From: Beta vulgaris subsp. vulgaris
Taxonomy: Eukaryota > Streptophyta > Magnoliopsida > Caryophyllales > Amaranthaceae
Direction: 5' to 3'
Assembly (NCBI RefSeq): GCF_026745355.1
Contig: NC_079206.1
Span: forward strand, 30,134,020 to 30,198,019
Length of the DNA stretch: 64,000 nucleotides
Part shown: positions 32,819 to 44,083 of the stretch, piece after piece
How the letters are laid out: the number at the start of each line of letters is the position of its first letter
Numbering within the stretch: position 1 is the first letter of the stretch
The notes under the pieces: model-generated
Seen by the model: the letters and a program-made list of their open reading frames with translations, nothing else
Database searches by the model: none
Told to the model about the DNA's origin: nothing
Made by a program: the position numbers and the translations under genes

Positions 32819-33930
32819 TGTTATGTTCCCTATTTTGAGTTTTAAATGATGACAAACCACATTGAACTATTATATTGCATGCATGTTTTTTTTTACATGT
32901 GTAGGTGCCAAAGTACAAGTTCAATGGATAGAAAGACGAAGCTAGTGAAGCCAAATCTTGAAGAATTGCATGAAGACCAAGATCAAGTTGTAGCTTTTAG
33001 GTCTTAGATGCAATGTAAGTGGTATAAAGGTTTTAATGCACTATAAAGGTTTGAAACTAGAGAGATGAGGTAGTTGTGGATGACAAGAAACATCGGATAC
33101 TTGTCATACACAACTACAAGTAAAACTTGGTTGATTGGAACAATCTGGGAACAGATCTGAACCAGTCCTCTAAGATTTACTTCATGCATTCGTATTTTAG
33201 GAAAGTTTCTTTCCGCGTAAAATTGATTTTCAAAATACACGGATGCATGGTTTGTTATGTGAGCAAGATTTCTTAAGTATGGTAAGTGTGTTATATGATA
33301 TTATACTGAGTATATTTTCCTTGGAATAATCTATACTTCCGAGGAAAGTATACTCATAATATCATGTAATATTCTTACCAAAGGCTTATTTAAGAGTTTG
33401 CTAGCATTCAAACCTTAAGCTTTTGCACGATAATTTTTGAGTATTCTCTCAGCAAAAGTATTCTCTCTCAAGATTCAAACCTAGCATAAACCCTAATACC
33501 ACATAGATCTAAAACTACTCTCATTCTAAGCATATTAGGTGTTTTGTCGTGAGAAAAAACTTTTGATTTGAGCATCCTGTGAGTTCAGGTTGCTGGGGAA
33601 GTTGATCAGGATCAATTCATTTGAACCATCATAGTTGGTGGTTGAGTCGAACTTCCATAGGTGGAAGTTGGGGAATCATCTTGTGCATAGGTGCATAAGT
33701 GATTGAGTGTAATTCTTTTGTTATTCTGAGTTGATTAATAAAAGAGTGAGTGAGTGGAGGACGTAGACTTATTTGAAGTCGAACCTCGTTAAATCCTTGT
33801 GTTGTTTATTCATTGTTTGTATTTCCGCTGTCAGAGAACTGTTTCTTTACTGTTCTTACATAATCGAAAAAGTTCAACATTCGGACAAACACTCAATTCA
33901 CCCCCCTCTTGAGTGTCTCTTGCACTTACA
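32819..33930 (+). repeat. Copia 5' LTR (1112 bp)
   Basis: This begins TGTTATG and ends CTTACA. It is closely similar to the 3' LTR but with many one- to few-base indels between the two copies. Confidence 0.95.
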
Positions 33931-33932
33931 AT

Positions 33933-33944
33933 TGGTATCAGAGC
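33933..33944 (+). promoter_or_regulatory. Copia primer-binding site (initiator tRNA-Met)
   Basis: TGGTATCAGAGC, two bases after the 5' LTR, is the complement of the 3' end of initiator tRNA-Met and the commonest Copia priming site. Confidence 0.92.
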
Positions 33945-33986
33945 CTAACTTCTTGAAAGGGTAACACCTAGAGAAGGAGGACATAA

Positions 33987-35060
33987 TGACTACTCAAGAA
34001 ATGACCAGTGGACCCGGAGGATCAAGGCTACCAAAGTTCAATGGAACTAACTATCCTTGGTGGAAGAATTGCATGAGAAATCTGATCATTGGCACAGACT
34101 ATGAGTGCTGGATGATCATCAGAATGGACCAAGAAGGTGGCTAAAATTCAGATGGAACAGAGAAGAAGGAGAGTGAGTACACTACTACAGATCTGAAGAC
34201 CTTCGAGAAGAATGCAAAGGCCATGTCATTACTTCAACAAGGTATTGCTGATAATGAGGTAAGTCGTATATTAGCATGCTCTACTGCTAAGGAAATATGG
34301 GAAACCTTAGAATTAGCCTATGAAGGCACTAGTGAAGTCAGGAGATCTAAAGTTGATATGCTTATGTCTAAATATGAAACTTTTGATATGAACCGAGATG
34401 AAAATATAAGAGATATGTTTACTCGTTTCATGACAATTATCAATGAACTTAAATCTCTTGGAAAAGACTTTACTAATGAAGATTTGGTGAGAAAGATCTT
34501 GAGAAGTTTGACAGGTAAATGGCTGCCCAAGGTGACTGCTATTCAGGAGGCTAAGGATCTAACGACTGTCCATGAACAACTTATTGGGTCATTAATGACT
34601 CATGAGATGTTGGTGGTAAAAGAGGAAAGCACAACAAAAAGTCGTGGGTTAGCTTTGAAGGGTGAGGAAAATGATGAAGATCTGATGATATTGGTCTCAT
34701 GGCTAAGAGGTTTGAGAGGAGTCTCAGAACGCAGTTCAAGGGGAAGTCTTGGAAGAACAAGGGCAACTTGAAGAAGACCAGTTCCAGCACTGGTTGCTTC
34801 AAATGTGGAGAAACTGGACACATGATCAAGGATTGTCCAGCATGGAAGAATGATAAAGGAGGACAGAGAGAGAAGAAAATGACTAAGAGGGCTATGCTAG
34901 CCGCCTGGGGTGATTCTGATTCAGGTGGTGAAAGCGAGGAAGATGAAGCCCTAATGTGTGTCACTCTGATTGGAGACATAGACCAGAAGCAGACCAGTTT
35001 AGGAAAGAAAGGACACATGTGCTCATGGCAGGAAGCAGCTCTTCTAATGAAGAACAAGTA
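33987..35060 (+). pseudogene. gag: Copia gag, with zinc knuckle
   Basis: An ATG at 33987 (MTTQEMTSG...) begins the gene. After a stop near 34142 the gag polypeptide domain continues (CSTAKEIWETLELAYEGT, SKVDMLMSKYETFDM, KSLGKDFTNEDLVRKIL). Following a frame change near 34700, the CCHC knuckle CFKCGETGHMIKDC is at about 34797-34838. The start is chosen as the first ATG after the primer-binding site that is in frame with the gag domain. The knuckle would bind the element's RNA. Confidence 0.88.
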
Positions 35061-36120
35061 ACTATCTCTAATATGCAAGAACAAATGAGATATTGTGATA
35101 GAGATGAGTTACTAGTTTTTATTGATTCTGCTATTGAACAAAATGTTAAAGGAATGCTGCTTATAAAGCTAACAAAAAGAAGTTGAGAGAAGTAACTCGA
35201 AACTTAGACCTAAGTAAAACCGTTCTGCTGAACTTGAACTTATTTGTACAGAACTGAAAGAAAAAATTTCAGAGCTTGAAATAAGTTTGGATCAGAAGAA
35301 CATTGAGCTTGAGATGCTAAGACCTCAATCAGATTTTTCAAAAACTGATTTTATCAAAATATGATAGAGGATTTAGTAAACTCAAGGAGGCTGAAGTTGA
35401 AGGTATAAATTTCGAGTTACTCAAACAGAAAAGCTCTACTTTAGAACATTCTGATTTAATTTGGCTCATAATATCTATTGATGATGTGGAAGAATTGTTC
35501 AATGAGTATGTGGATTTGAAAGCTTCTTTTGCTAGCACAAGTGGTCCTAGTGTTAATGTCGAAGACTTATGTTTGGAATATGAGGGTAAGATCTGTGATC
35601 TTCAATCCGAATTATATGAACTAAGAAAAGGCAAGAACATTGCGACCACTTCTGAACCAGATCCAGAACTGGTTTCAAAACTTAAGGATGAGCTTCATAA
35701 GGCAAAGTTGGATCTTGCCATTGCTGCAGAATTTAATGAAGCTCAACTTAAGAAACTTGAAACCAAGGAACAGGATTTGAGTGACTGCTTGAGACAAATG
35801 AACAGGTTGCTCGATGCTCAGAGTACTTTAAACATTCTGACTCACAACCTGGTAATCCTCAGAGGTTTGGATTAGGGTATTCTGGAACCAGTTCCCAACA
35901 GCCACCAAAGTTGGGAAGAGATGAGACTTGGATTTCTGAATTCAAGAGAGGTAAGTACGTGTTTGCAAAGGACATGCACGTAGTACCTACTGTGGTAAGA
36001 ATGGTCATGTTATTAATACTTGTTGGACTAAGCAAAAACATGATAAAAGAAACAGTCTCATGTTCACAATGTCCTTACAAGAAGGGTCACACACAATTGG
36101 TCTAACAATGGAAAGCATGA
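35061..36120 (+). pseudogene. Copia gag C-terminal coiled-coil extension
   Basis: Between the zinc knuckle and the protease lies about 1 kb coding for Leu/Lys/Glu heptad-like sequence, for example LKEKISELEISLDQKNIELE and, at 35486-35875, LCLEYEGKICDLQSELYELR and ELHKAKLDLAIAAEFNEAQL. Long coiled-coil gag extensions are reported for Sireviruses. Near 35990-36030, HVVPTVVRMVMLL is a frame-shifted remnant of what may have been another zinc knuckle. At least three frame breaks occur. Confidence 0.6.
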
Positions 36121-36213
36121 TAAAACTAAGAAGACCAATGTAAAACAAATATGGGTTAGAAAGGACAGAGTCAAACCATTTTCCAAAGACAAGGAACCCA
36201 AGAAAACATTGAT

Positions 36214-36681
36214 TTGTTTGTGCAGGTTAGAGTGAGAGCAAAACCATACTGGTATTTGGACAGTGGTTGCTCAAGACACATGTCAGGAGATAAAAGTCAA
36301 TTTCTCTCACTCGTAGCCTATGAAGGAGGAAGTGTCACCTTTGGAGACAATAGCAAAGGTTTGATTAAAGGTATAGGTAAAGTTGGTAAGACACTTTCTC
36401 AAGCGATTAATGATGTTTACTATGTAGAAGGTTTGAAACATAACCTCTTGAGCATTTCTCAACTATGTGACAAAGGAAACCATGTTGAATTTGAAACCAA
36501 TCTTTGTCATATAGTCAACACTGAAACAAGGGAACTGGTCTGCAAGGGATTTCGACATAACAATGTTTACATAACATTTTTAAGTCAGATTCCAAAGACC
36601 AGTGCCACTTGTCTTAGTGTTATAAAGGATGATCATTGGCTGTGGCATAAGAGACTTGGACATGTGATTTTTCTTTACTAA
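36214..36681 (+). pseudogene. pol: Copia protease and GAG-pre-integrase region
   Basis: The frame reads YWYLDSGCSRHMSGDKSQF, in which DSG is the aspartic-protease active site, then GLKHNLLSISQLCDKGN, and ends DDHWLWHKRLGH, the start of the zinc-binding GAG-pre-integrase domain. A stop follows at 36679 where the domain should continue, and the next block (36702) is in a new frame. Confidence 0.9.
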
Positions 36682-37560
36682 ATAAACTGAGATCTCAAGA
36701 CTTGGTGACAGGTTTACCTAACATCAAGTTTGCTGCAGATCATATTTGTCATGAATGTGCTAAATGTAAACATGTCAAGTCCTCTTTTCAGCCAAAGAAG
36801 TTTGTAAGCACAACTAGACCTTTCGAACTTGTACACATGGACTTGTGTGGGCCCATGCGGTGCAAAGTCGAAATGGTCATAGTTATGTGTTTGTGTTAGT
36901 TGATGATTATTCTCGTTTCACTTGGACAATCTTTTTGAAGTTTAAAAATGAAACTTTTGAAGAATTTGAAATTCTGGTAAAACAAGTCCAAAACAAGATT
37001 AGTCATCCGGTCTGATCATGGTTCTGAATTTGACAATGTCAGCTTCGTAACCTACTGTAATGATCATGGTGTATCTCACAATTTTTCAGCTCCTAGAACT
37101 CCACAACAAAATGGAGTGGTTGAAAGGAAAAATCGCACTCTAGAAGAAATGGCAAGAACAATGCTTCTAGAGAGTGGTCTTCCTCGAAACTTCTGGGCTG
37201 AGGCTGTGAGTACTGCGTGTTATATTTTGAAGAAGAGTAATGTTTAGACCTTTACTGAATAAAACACCTTATGAGCTCCTTAGGGGAAGAAAACAATTTA
37301 CGTATTTTTGGGTGCAAATGTTTTGTACACAACAATGGTAAATCAAGTTTGGACAAGTTTGACCCTAGGAGTGATGAGGCTGTTTTCGTTGGATACTCTT
37401 CACACAGCAAGGCATACAAAGTTTTCAATAAAAGAACCTTGTGTGTTGAAGAAAGTATCCATGTCTTGTTTGATGAGACTAACATGTTCAGCAAGCATGT
37501 GCATGGAAGATTGATGAGTTCGAAATTGGTATGCTGAACTTTACAGGGGCTAAGGATGAA
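36682..37560 (+). pseudogene. pol: Copia integrase, heavily broken
   Basis: The zinc-binding Cys pair (CHECAKCKH) and the first catalytic Asp (LVHMDLCGPM) lie at 36740-36860. After a frame change come VLVDDYSRFTW, SDHGSEFDN (second Asp) and TPQQNGVVERKNRTLEEMAR (Glu) at 36890-37160. The C-terminal part continues LRIFGCKCFVHNNGK and DKFDPRSDEAVFVGYSSHSK at 37290-37410. Several frame changes and a small gap near 36990-37010 are present. Confidence 0.88.
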
Positions 37561-37784
37561 GAGGTGTGAACCAGGCTCACCACACAACTCTCATAGAGAG
37601 GAAGAGTCTGGTCCAGCACAGAATCAGGTAGCTCAAGAGGTAAGGGAAGGAGATAGTGACTCAGATGCTCATCCACATGAAGATGATGCAAATGAGACCA
37701 CTATGGAAACTGGTTCACCTGCTCAAAACAACAATGAGACAGGGGGAACCAGTACAGGAACAGGTTCAACATTAGAAGGCACAA

Positions 37785-38740
37785 ATGAAACTTGATATGA
37801 ACAAATCTTTTAAGTACAAGTCCTCTCACCCCACTGATCTAATCATTAGTGAATTAACAAGGGGGTGCAGACAAGGAATTCTTACTTTGCAAAACTTTTG
37901 TGCATTCTATTCCTTCTTATCAAGTGTTGAACCTACTGACTATAAGGTTGCTTTAACGGATCCAGATTGGGTTCTAGCCATGCAAGATGAACTCAATCAG
38001 TTTGAGAGAAATCAAGTATGGCATCTTGAACCCAGGACGGAGAACATGTCTGTTATTGGAACTAAATGGGTGTTCAGGAACAAATTGGACGATTCAGGAA
38101 TTATAGTCAGAAACAAAGCTAGGCTAGTGGTTCAAGGGTTTAATCAACAAGGAGGAATTGATTATGATGAAACCTTTGCTCCAGTAGCCAGGCTTGAAGC
38201 TATCAGGATATTAATTGCTTTGCTGCTCAAATGAATTTAAACTCTTTCAAATGGACGTTAAGACAGCCTTTCTTAATGGCTTATTTGAAAGAAGATGTTT
38301 ATGTAAAGCAGCCCCCTGGCTTTGAGGATAGTGATTTGCCAAATCATGTTTTTAAACTCGATAAAGCTCTCTATGGTCTCAAACAAGCTCCCAGAGCTTG
38401 GTATGAGAGACTTTCCAGTTTTCTTTTAGAAAATGGTTATAAGAGAGGATCAGTTGACAAGACACTATTCTTGAAAGAAAGGGGAACTGATCTGTTAGTG
38501 GTCCAAATATATGTTGATGATATTTTTTTGGAGCTACTAATCCTGATTTGTGTAAAGAGTTTGCAGATTTGATGAAGAGCGAATTTGAGATGAGTATGAT
38601 GGGAGAGCTTGGATTCTTCCTTGGTCTTCAAATCAAGCAAACCAAAGATGGAATCATGATCCATCAACAGAAATACCTCAAGGAGCTGTAGAAGAGGTAT
38701 GGTCTGTAAGATAGCAAGTCCTATGAAACACCTATTCCAA
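37785..38740 (+). pseudogene. pol: Copia reverse transcriptase
   Basis: The RVT_2-type enzyme is recognisable: [60 protein letters not shown], then after a one-base shift VKQPPGFEDSDLPNHVFKL, ALYGLKQAPRAWYERL and the catalytic YVDD at 38510-38521. Right after YVDD the frame breaks again; EFEMSMMGELGFFLGLQIKQ is readable at 38580-38640. The catalytic residues are conserved but no continuous protein remains. Confidence 0.9.
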
Positions 38741-38758
38741 CTTCTACAAAATTGAGCC

Positions 38759-39451
38759 TTGATGAGAAGGGAAAGGATGTTGAGGGCACGATATAGAGGT
38801 ATGATTGGCTCATTGCTTTACTTAACAGCCAGTAGGCCAGATATAGTGTTTTCAGTAGGGTTGTGTGCGAGATTTCAAAGCAACCCTAAAGAATCTCACC
38901 TAAAGGCTGTTAAAAGGATTCTTAGATATCTCAATGGTACTGATGATTTGTGTTTGTGGTATCCAAAGGGCAGCAGCATGAGCCTCATTGGATACACAGA
39001 TGCTGACTTTGCTGGTTTTATTGTGGACAGGAAAAGTACTTCTGGAATGGCCCACTTCTTAGGTTCTTGTCTCATTTCATGGGGATCTAAGAAACAAAAT
39101 TCTGTAGCATTATCCACAGCTGAGTCTGAGTACATTGCTGTGCTTTGTGTGTGCTCAACTCTTGTGGATAAAGTCACAACTAAAGGATTTTGGGGTCTGT
39201 TTCGGAAGTGTTCCGATTTTATGTGATAACACAAGTGCAATCAATATTTCAAAAATCCTGTCCAGCATTCTAAAACCAAGCATATTGAGATAAGGCATCA
39301 TTTTCTAAGGGACAATGTTGAAAAAGGTAATGTTGAGTTGGAGTTTTGCAGGTCAGAAGATCAATTAGCTGACATATTTACAAAACCTTTGAGCAGAGAA
39401 GTGTTCATCAAGCTTCGTACCTTGTTGGGTATGATTAAGATTAGACAATGA
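38759..39451 (+). pseudogene. pol: Copia RNase H and pol C-terminus
   Basis: The frame reads GSLLYLTASRPDIVFSVGLC, LRYLNGTDDLCLWYPKG, IGYTDADFAG (catalytic Asp), FLGSCLISWGSKKQNSVALS and TAESEY (catalytic Glu). After a break near 39220 the last helix region ([19 protein letters not shown]) runs to a TGA at about 39449. This is the end of pol. Confidence 0.9.
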
Positions 39452-40020
39452 GCTCTTAGGTCTTGACTTGTCCCTTTGGCTGTCAAATGATGTCAATTTG
39501 TGTATATATATTTTTTTTGTACATTTTTCTTTGCTTTTTAGGGCTTACAAAGTTCTTATGCGATGCTGAACTGATCATCTTAGTACTTGGTACTTAAGCA
39601 TAAGTCTTAAAAAGGTAAGTTGGCACAGACCAGTTGCAGACCACTTGGGAACCAGATTCTTGAGGCGGTTATTCTCTGAATACTTGGTTTATTTTTCAAA
39701 TTTCAAATTAGGAAAATAAATGAAGTGACGGTTGTAATTAAGGCAACTGCAGTTTGCGAAGAACGGATATATCCGTTTGTTTTTTTTTTTTCTTTCGTAC
39801 CATCTTATATATATTCTTGCATGTGATCATACTTTCCTTATTTCTCTCTCATTATCTTTGATCACATATTTTCCTGATTTTTTTTTCTTAGTTGCGTACT
39901 TTCTTTCGATCAAACCCTACTTTCTTCTACTCTTTCTTTCTCGAATTCTTGAAACACAAATTGTTCAAGTTTTCCTTTCTTGTTCTCAAGTGCTCGAAAC
40001 ATAGTGAATTCAGTCTCATC
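39452..40020 (+). other. Spacer between Copia pol and the extra ORF
   Basis: About 570 bp without domain content follows the pol stop. It contains T runs near 39510 and 39780-39790 and pyrimidine-rich stretches that could serve as a splice acceptor region for a subgenomic extra-ORF transcript. No clear TATA box was identified. Confidence 0.5.
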
Positions 40021-42085
40021 ATGTCAAAAATAAGGAGTTCAAGGTTGGTCGAAAAGGAGGTTGAAGAATCTCCTGAAATTGAAACAAGCAAGCAAAGGAA
40101 GTGGTTGATCCGTTGTGAGGAAGAGGTTGAAGAAAGAAGAAGTCCTTCGATACGGAGGTCTTCAAAGAAGCCAGCCACTGCAAAATCCACCACTACAAAA
40201 TCAACACACCAAATCACCACAAAATCCACCACCACAAAAGCGGTTACTTCAAAATCAACCGCCAAAAACACCAAAACCACCACTCCCAAAAATCCTATCA
40301 CATCAAAATCAATGCCTCTCTCACCAAAACCGGTTGAGGAGTCTAAGCCAGAGGAGTCGGAAAAGTTGGAAGAGTCAGAATCTGACAAGGAGTCGGAGCC
40401 GGTGGATGTGTCTGAACCGGAGAATCAGGAGATGGAGGAAGAAGAAGTTGAGAAGGAGGAGGCTGTAATCGTTGAAAAGGCAAAGAAGGTTGTTGCCCAG
40501 AAACCGTCATCCAAAGCGGTTAAGTCTGTTGAGAAACCGGTTTCCAAACCCATTCCTACAAAACCATCAATCGAAACCACCAAGACCAAAACTTCTACCC
40601 CTACAATTGCACCCCAACCAGTGGAGAAATCAAAGAAGAAAGCAGATGCTGATGTTGAGGGGGAAGTTTCTAAAAAGGAGACTGTTAAGACTGGTGCTAG
40701 CAAGGGCCCTAGGATAAAGACGGTTGCTAGGAAAGGTGCTGAATCTTCCAAAGGCAAGGAGATCATGGAGCAGGAACCAGAATCAGACAGGTTCCCTGCT
40801 AACAAAAAGAGGAAGGTTTCTGCTACTGCTGCTGCCGAGGGTTCTAAACCCAAGAAAAGTAAGTCTATTACTCCTGCGCCTTTGTATGATTTGAGGGATA
40901 GGTCTATACTGGTTGGTTTTTCTGTTGCAAAGAGTTGGGTTAATCAGAAATTCTTGCATGAGGTTAAGGAAGCCCTAGATTTTCAGAAATGGTCTGTGTT
41001 GTTTGTCAAAGAACTTGATGTGTTTATGCCTTTGGTTGAGGAATTTTATGAACACCTGCATACTAAGGACGATGGGTCCTACTTTGCTTTTGTTAAGGGC
41101 ACTCCCATTAATTTATCTGAGAAGAGTTTGGCTGAAATTCTCAAAGTCCCACACAAGGGACTGATGAGTACTCAAGGGAGAACTGGCCCACAGTTAAAGG
41201 CCTCACAGCAGAACAGATCCAGACCAGGTTGTTCACTGGTCCTCCTGACCCTAAGCAGGGGTACACCATTGGCCATCTAAGGGAGCCAATCATGAGGATC
41301 TTTCATACCATAGCCTCAAAGATTGTGTTTCCCAGAGCACAAGGGCGCATGAGTGTTCGGTTGATGGATAGTGTTCTTATTTACTGTCTCATGGAACATA
41401 TTCCAGTCAATCTCCCTGCTATGATTTGGGTCACATGATCTGCTGTGTGGAAAAGGCCAAGCATGCACTGCCCTATGGAGGATGGCTGACCTTAGTGTTC
41501 ACTCATTGGAAAATTCGTATGGTGGGAGACTATGGCACCATGTCTCACCTTACGAATCAGATTATAGGTCAGAAGGGCATGTCATATGCAGGTGGTGTTC
41601 TGAAAATGAAAAGTGCAGCAAAGGGTGCTGCTATTGGTGAAGGGACCAGTACGGAATCAGTTCAGGCTACTTATGCCTTGGTGAAGCAGTTGAGTGACCA
41701 GAATCAGATGATGCAGAATAGTGTTACTCAGCTTTGCACTGCTCTTCAGGAATCCTACAAGAGAGTTGAGGTTCGCCTTGACAAGGCTGGTATTCAGGGT
41801 AGAGAGGATTCTGAGGAAAAGGATGAGTCATCCCATGCTGCTGGTGATGAAGATGATGAAGAGGAGGAGGCAGAAGAGGAGGAGGAAGAGCAAGAAAAGA
41901 GGAGGAGGAAGAACATGAAGAAGATGCTTCAGAGAACCTTGAGGAGGAAGAAGATGATGGGACTGAAAATGACTCTGGAGCTGATTGATTTATTTTCTCT
42001 TTCTTCTTACTATCTTTTGCTGCTAACCCCTCTTTTCTTAACTTTCTATCTGGTTACCCCCCTTCCCAAATTACAAAAAAATTGA
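40021..42085 (+). pseudogene. Copia extra ORF downstream of pol (Transposase_32-like domain)
   Basis: The ATG at 40021 (MSKIRSSRLVEKEVEES) starts a Lys/Ser/Thr/Pro- and Glu-rich region of about 280 residues with a likely nuclear-localisation cluster (NKKRK, KPKKSK). A globular part follows: LYDLRDRSILVGF, FMPLVEEFYEHLHTKDDGSY and INLSEKSLAEILKVPHKG, resembling the 'putative plant transposon protein' domain (PF20167, from memory). After frame changes near 41158 and 41420 come LMDSVLIYCLMEHIPVNLPA and a C-terminal coiled coil ending in a run of Glu/Asp. No signal peptide is evident, so an envelope role is not supported. It sits where Sireviruses carry an env-like gene. Confidence 0.65.
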
Positions 42086-42753
42086 TCTTCTGTAATTTGG
42101 TCTACTACTGGTCTGTAATAACTCTTAATTAGGACAAGTAGCTTTTGGTACTCTGCAGGAACTTTGGTAGCATCAGCATCCCTAGAATGCTGTTTGAGCT
42201 GCCTATTTGGCTTGAATTAGTAGTTATTATGTTATTTTATGTTCCTTTGATTGTACCCTTGATTTATTTTGATGATGCCAAAAGGGGGAAGCAGGTGTGA
42301 AGTTTGTGATCTTTTCCACCTAATCTTAGGGGGAAGTAGATCTGGTGCTATAACTTGTTGTGTTGCAGCAACTAGAACAAGGCTGAGTGCCTTGTTAGTG
42401 GTGACAGACCAGAAGTGGTTTGGATTTGAGTGTATTCAAAGCACTTTACTTCTTTTCACCCTAATGACTTAGAAATAAGTCTGAACACTACTGATGTTCT
42501 TCTTGCGGATGCATGTTTAAGTCTAAGAGCTCTGAGTCTAATCAGTATTTCCTATGGTACTTAGAAACTCTTTCTTAAACTGCTGTCAGTTAGTTGTGAA
42601 CTGGTGTACTTGTAAATGATGCTTAATCTGCAGGAACAGTACGAGACCAGTGCTTTAGTTCTTATCTTAAGAATTCAATTTGTTTGAAAAAGTTCCCAAA
42701 ACTAATGATATTATTTGCAGGGGTTGGTTTGTCATCATCAAAAAGGGCGAATT
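42086..42753 (+). other. Copia 3' untranslated region and polypurine tract
   Basis: There is no ORF of note. The purine tract AAAAAGGGCGAA directly before 42754 is the primer for plus-strand synthesis. A second similar string, GATGATGCCAAAAGGGGGAA, lies at 42271-42290, and AGGGGGAAG occurs again near 42330. Confidence 0.7.
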
Positions 42754-43874
42754 TGTTATGTTCCCTATTTTTGAGTTTTGAATGATGACAAACCACATTG
42801 AACTATTATATTGCATGCATGTTTTGTTTACATGTGTAGGTGCCAAAGTACGAGTTCAATGGATAGAAAGACGAAGCTAGTGAAGCCAAGTCTTGAAGAA
42901 TTGCATGAAGACCAAGATCAAGTTGTAGCTTTTAGGTCTTAGATGCAATGTAAGTGGTATAAAGGTTTTAATGCACTATAAAGGTTTGAAACTAGAGAGA
43001 TGAGTAGTTGTGGATGACAAGAAACATCATATACTTGTCATACAAACTAAGTAAAACTTGGTATTGGGAACAGATCTGAACATCCTATCTAAGATTTACT
43101 TCATGCATTCGTATTTTAGGAAAGTTTCTTTCCGAGTAAAATTGATTTTCAAAATACACGGATGCATGGTTTGTTATGTGAGCAAGATTTCTTAATATGG
43201 TAAGTGTGTTTATATGATATTATATGAGTATATTTTCCTTGGAATAATTTTATACTTCCAGGAAAGTATACTCACATAATATCATGTAATATTTACTTAC
43301 CAAAGGCTTATTTAAGGTGTTTTGCGAATATACAAACATTAAGCTTTTGCACGATAATTTTTGAGTATTCTCTCAGCAAAAAGTATTCTCTCTCAAGTGT
43401 TCCAACCTAGCATAAACCGTAATACCACATAGATCTAAAACTACTCTCATTCTAAGCATATTAGGTTGTTTTGCTCGTTAGAGAAAAACTTGTTGTATTT
43501 GAGCATCCTGTGAGTTCAGGTTGCTGGGGAAGTTGATCAGGGATCAATTTCATTTGAACCATCATAGTTGGTGGTTGAGTCCAACTCCATAGGTGAAAGT
43601 TGGGGAATCATCTTGTGCATAGGTGCATAAGTGATTGAGTGTAATTCTTTTGTTATTCTGAGTTGATTAATAAAAGAGTGAGTGAGTGGAGGACGTAGAC
43701 TTATTTGAAGTCGAACCTCGTTAAATCCTTGTGTTATTTATTAATTGTTTTTATTTCCGCTGCTAGAGAACTCTTTCTTTACTGTTCTTACAATAATCGA
43801 AAAAGTTGCAACATTCGGACAAACACTCAATTCACCCCCCCCCCCCCCCCTCTTGAGTGTCTCTTGCACTTACA
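42754..43874 (+). repeat. Copia 3' LTR (1121 bp)
   Basis: It has the same ends as the 5' LTR. It contains an expanded C homopolymer (about 18 C near 43836-43852) where the 5' LTR has six. Confidence 0.95.
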
Positions 43875-43879
43875 ATAGT

Positions 43880-44078
43880 GGTGAGGACCCCTAGGAAATG
43901 GTGTGCTGGATGGGACAGCTCACCTAGGGATTGGAGATACCTTTTCAAGAATGATTTCTGTGGGACCCTTAAATCCCCCAATGCTTGCTAGCCATGCTGT
44001 AGCGGGTGGAACCCACAGAGCTTAGGTGGCGGTGCCACATGGCATAGGACTCTTGAGGGGATTTAATGGACCCAAACA
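43880..44078 (-). repeat. Tat element 5' LTR, outer part
   Basis: This continues the LTR beyond the Copia element, aligning with about 8064-8258 of the intact LTR, and ends GGACCCAAACA before the GACTT duplication. Relative to the 3' LTR it has a 2-bp deletion near 44000 and several substitutions. Confidence 0.95.
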
Positions 44079-44083
44079 GACTT
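44079..44083. repeat. Target-site duplication of the Tat element, right copy (GACTT)
   Basis: This is identical to 7803-7807 and marks the outer edge of the Tat 5' LTR. LINE sequence continues on its far side. Confidence 0.95.

Larger units (their letters stand above)
32819..43874 (+). mobile_element. Ty1/Copia Sirevirus-like LTR retrotransposon (11.06 kb)
   Basis: LTRs at 32819-33930 and 42754-43874 begin TGTTATGTTCCC and end CACTTACA. ATAGT flanks the element at 32814-32818 and 43875-43879, inside the Tat LTR. The primer-binding site TGGTATCAGAGC follows the 5' LTR. Gene order is gag, protease, integrase, RT, RNase H, which is Copia order, then a long extra ORF before the 3' LTR. The coiled-coil gag extension, the extra ORF and the ATCATCAAAAAGGGCGAATT tract before the 3' LTR suit Sireviruses. 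Frameshifts throughout show decay. Confidence 0.95.
7808..44078 (-). mobile_element. Ty3/Gypsy Tat-clade LTR retrotransposon, split by nested insertions
   Basis: The LTRs at 7808-8258 and 32569-44078 (the latter interrupted) share TGTTT...AAACA ends. The element is flanked by GACTT at 7803-7807 and 44079-44083. On the minus strand the order is 5' LTR, primer-binding site, gag, protease, RT-RNase H, an extra Tat-type RNase H, integrase, an antisense gene, tandem arrays, polypurine tract and 3' LTR. The extra RNase H, the antisense gene and the 3' tandem repeats are features known from the Tat clade. By hand count the LTRs differ at about 14 substitutions and one 2-bp indel in ~450 bp. Once the Athila, Copia and hAT inserts are discounted it is about 11.6 kb. 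Confidence 0.95.

Noticed and set aside
40115..40853. Alternative-frame ORFs over the Copia extra ORF
   Set aside because: Arg/Gln/Leu- or Ser/Val-rich shadows of the Lys/Ser/Thr-rich true frame.
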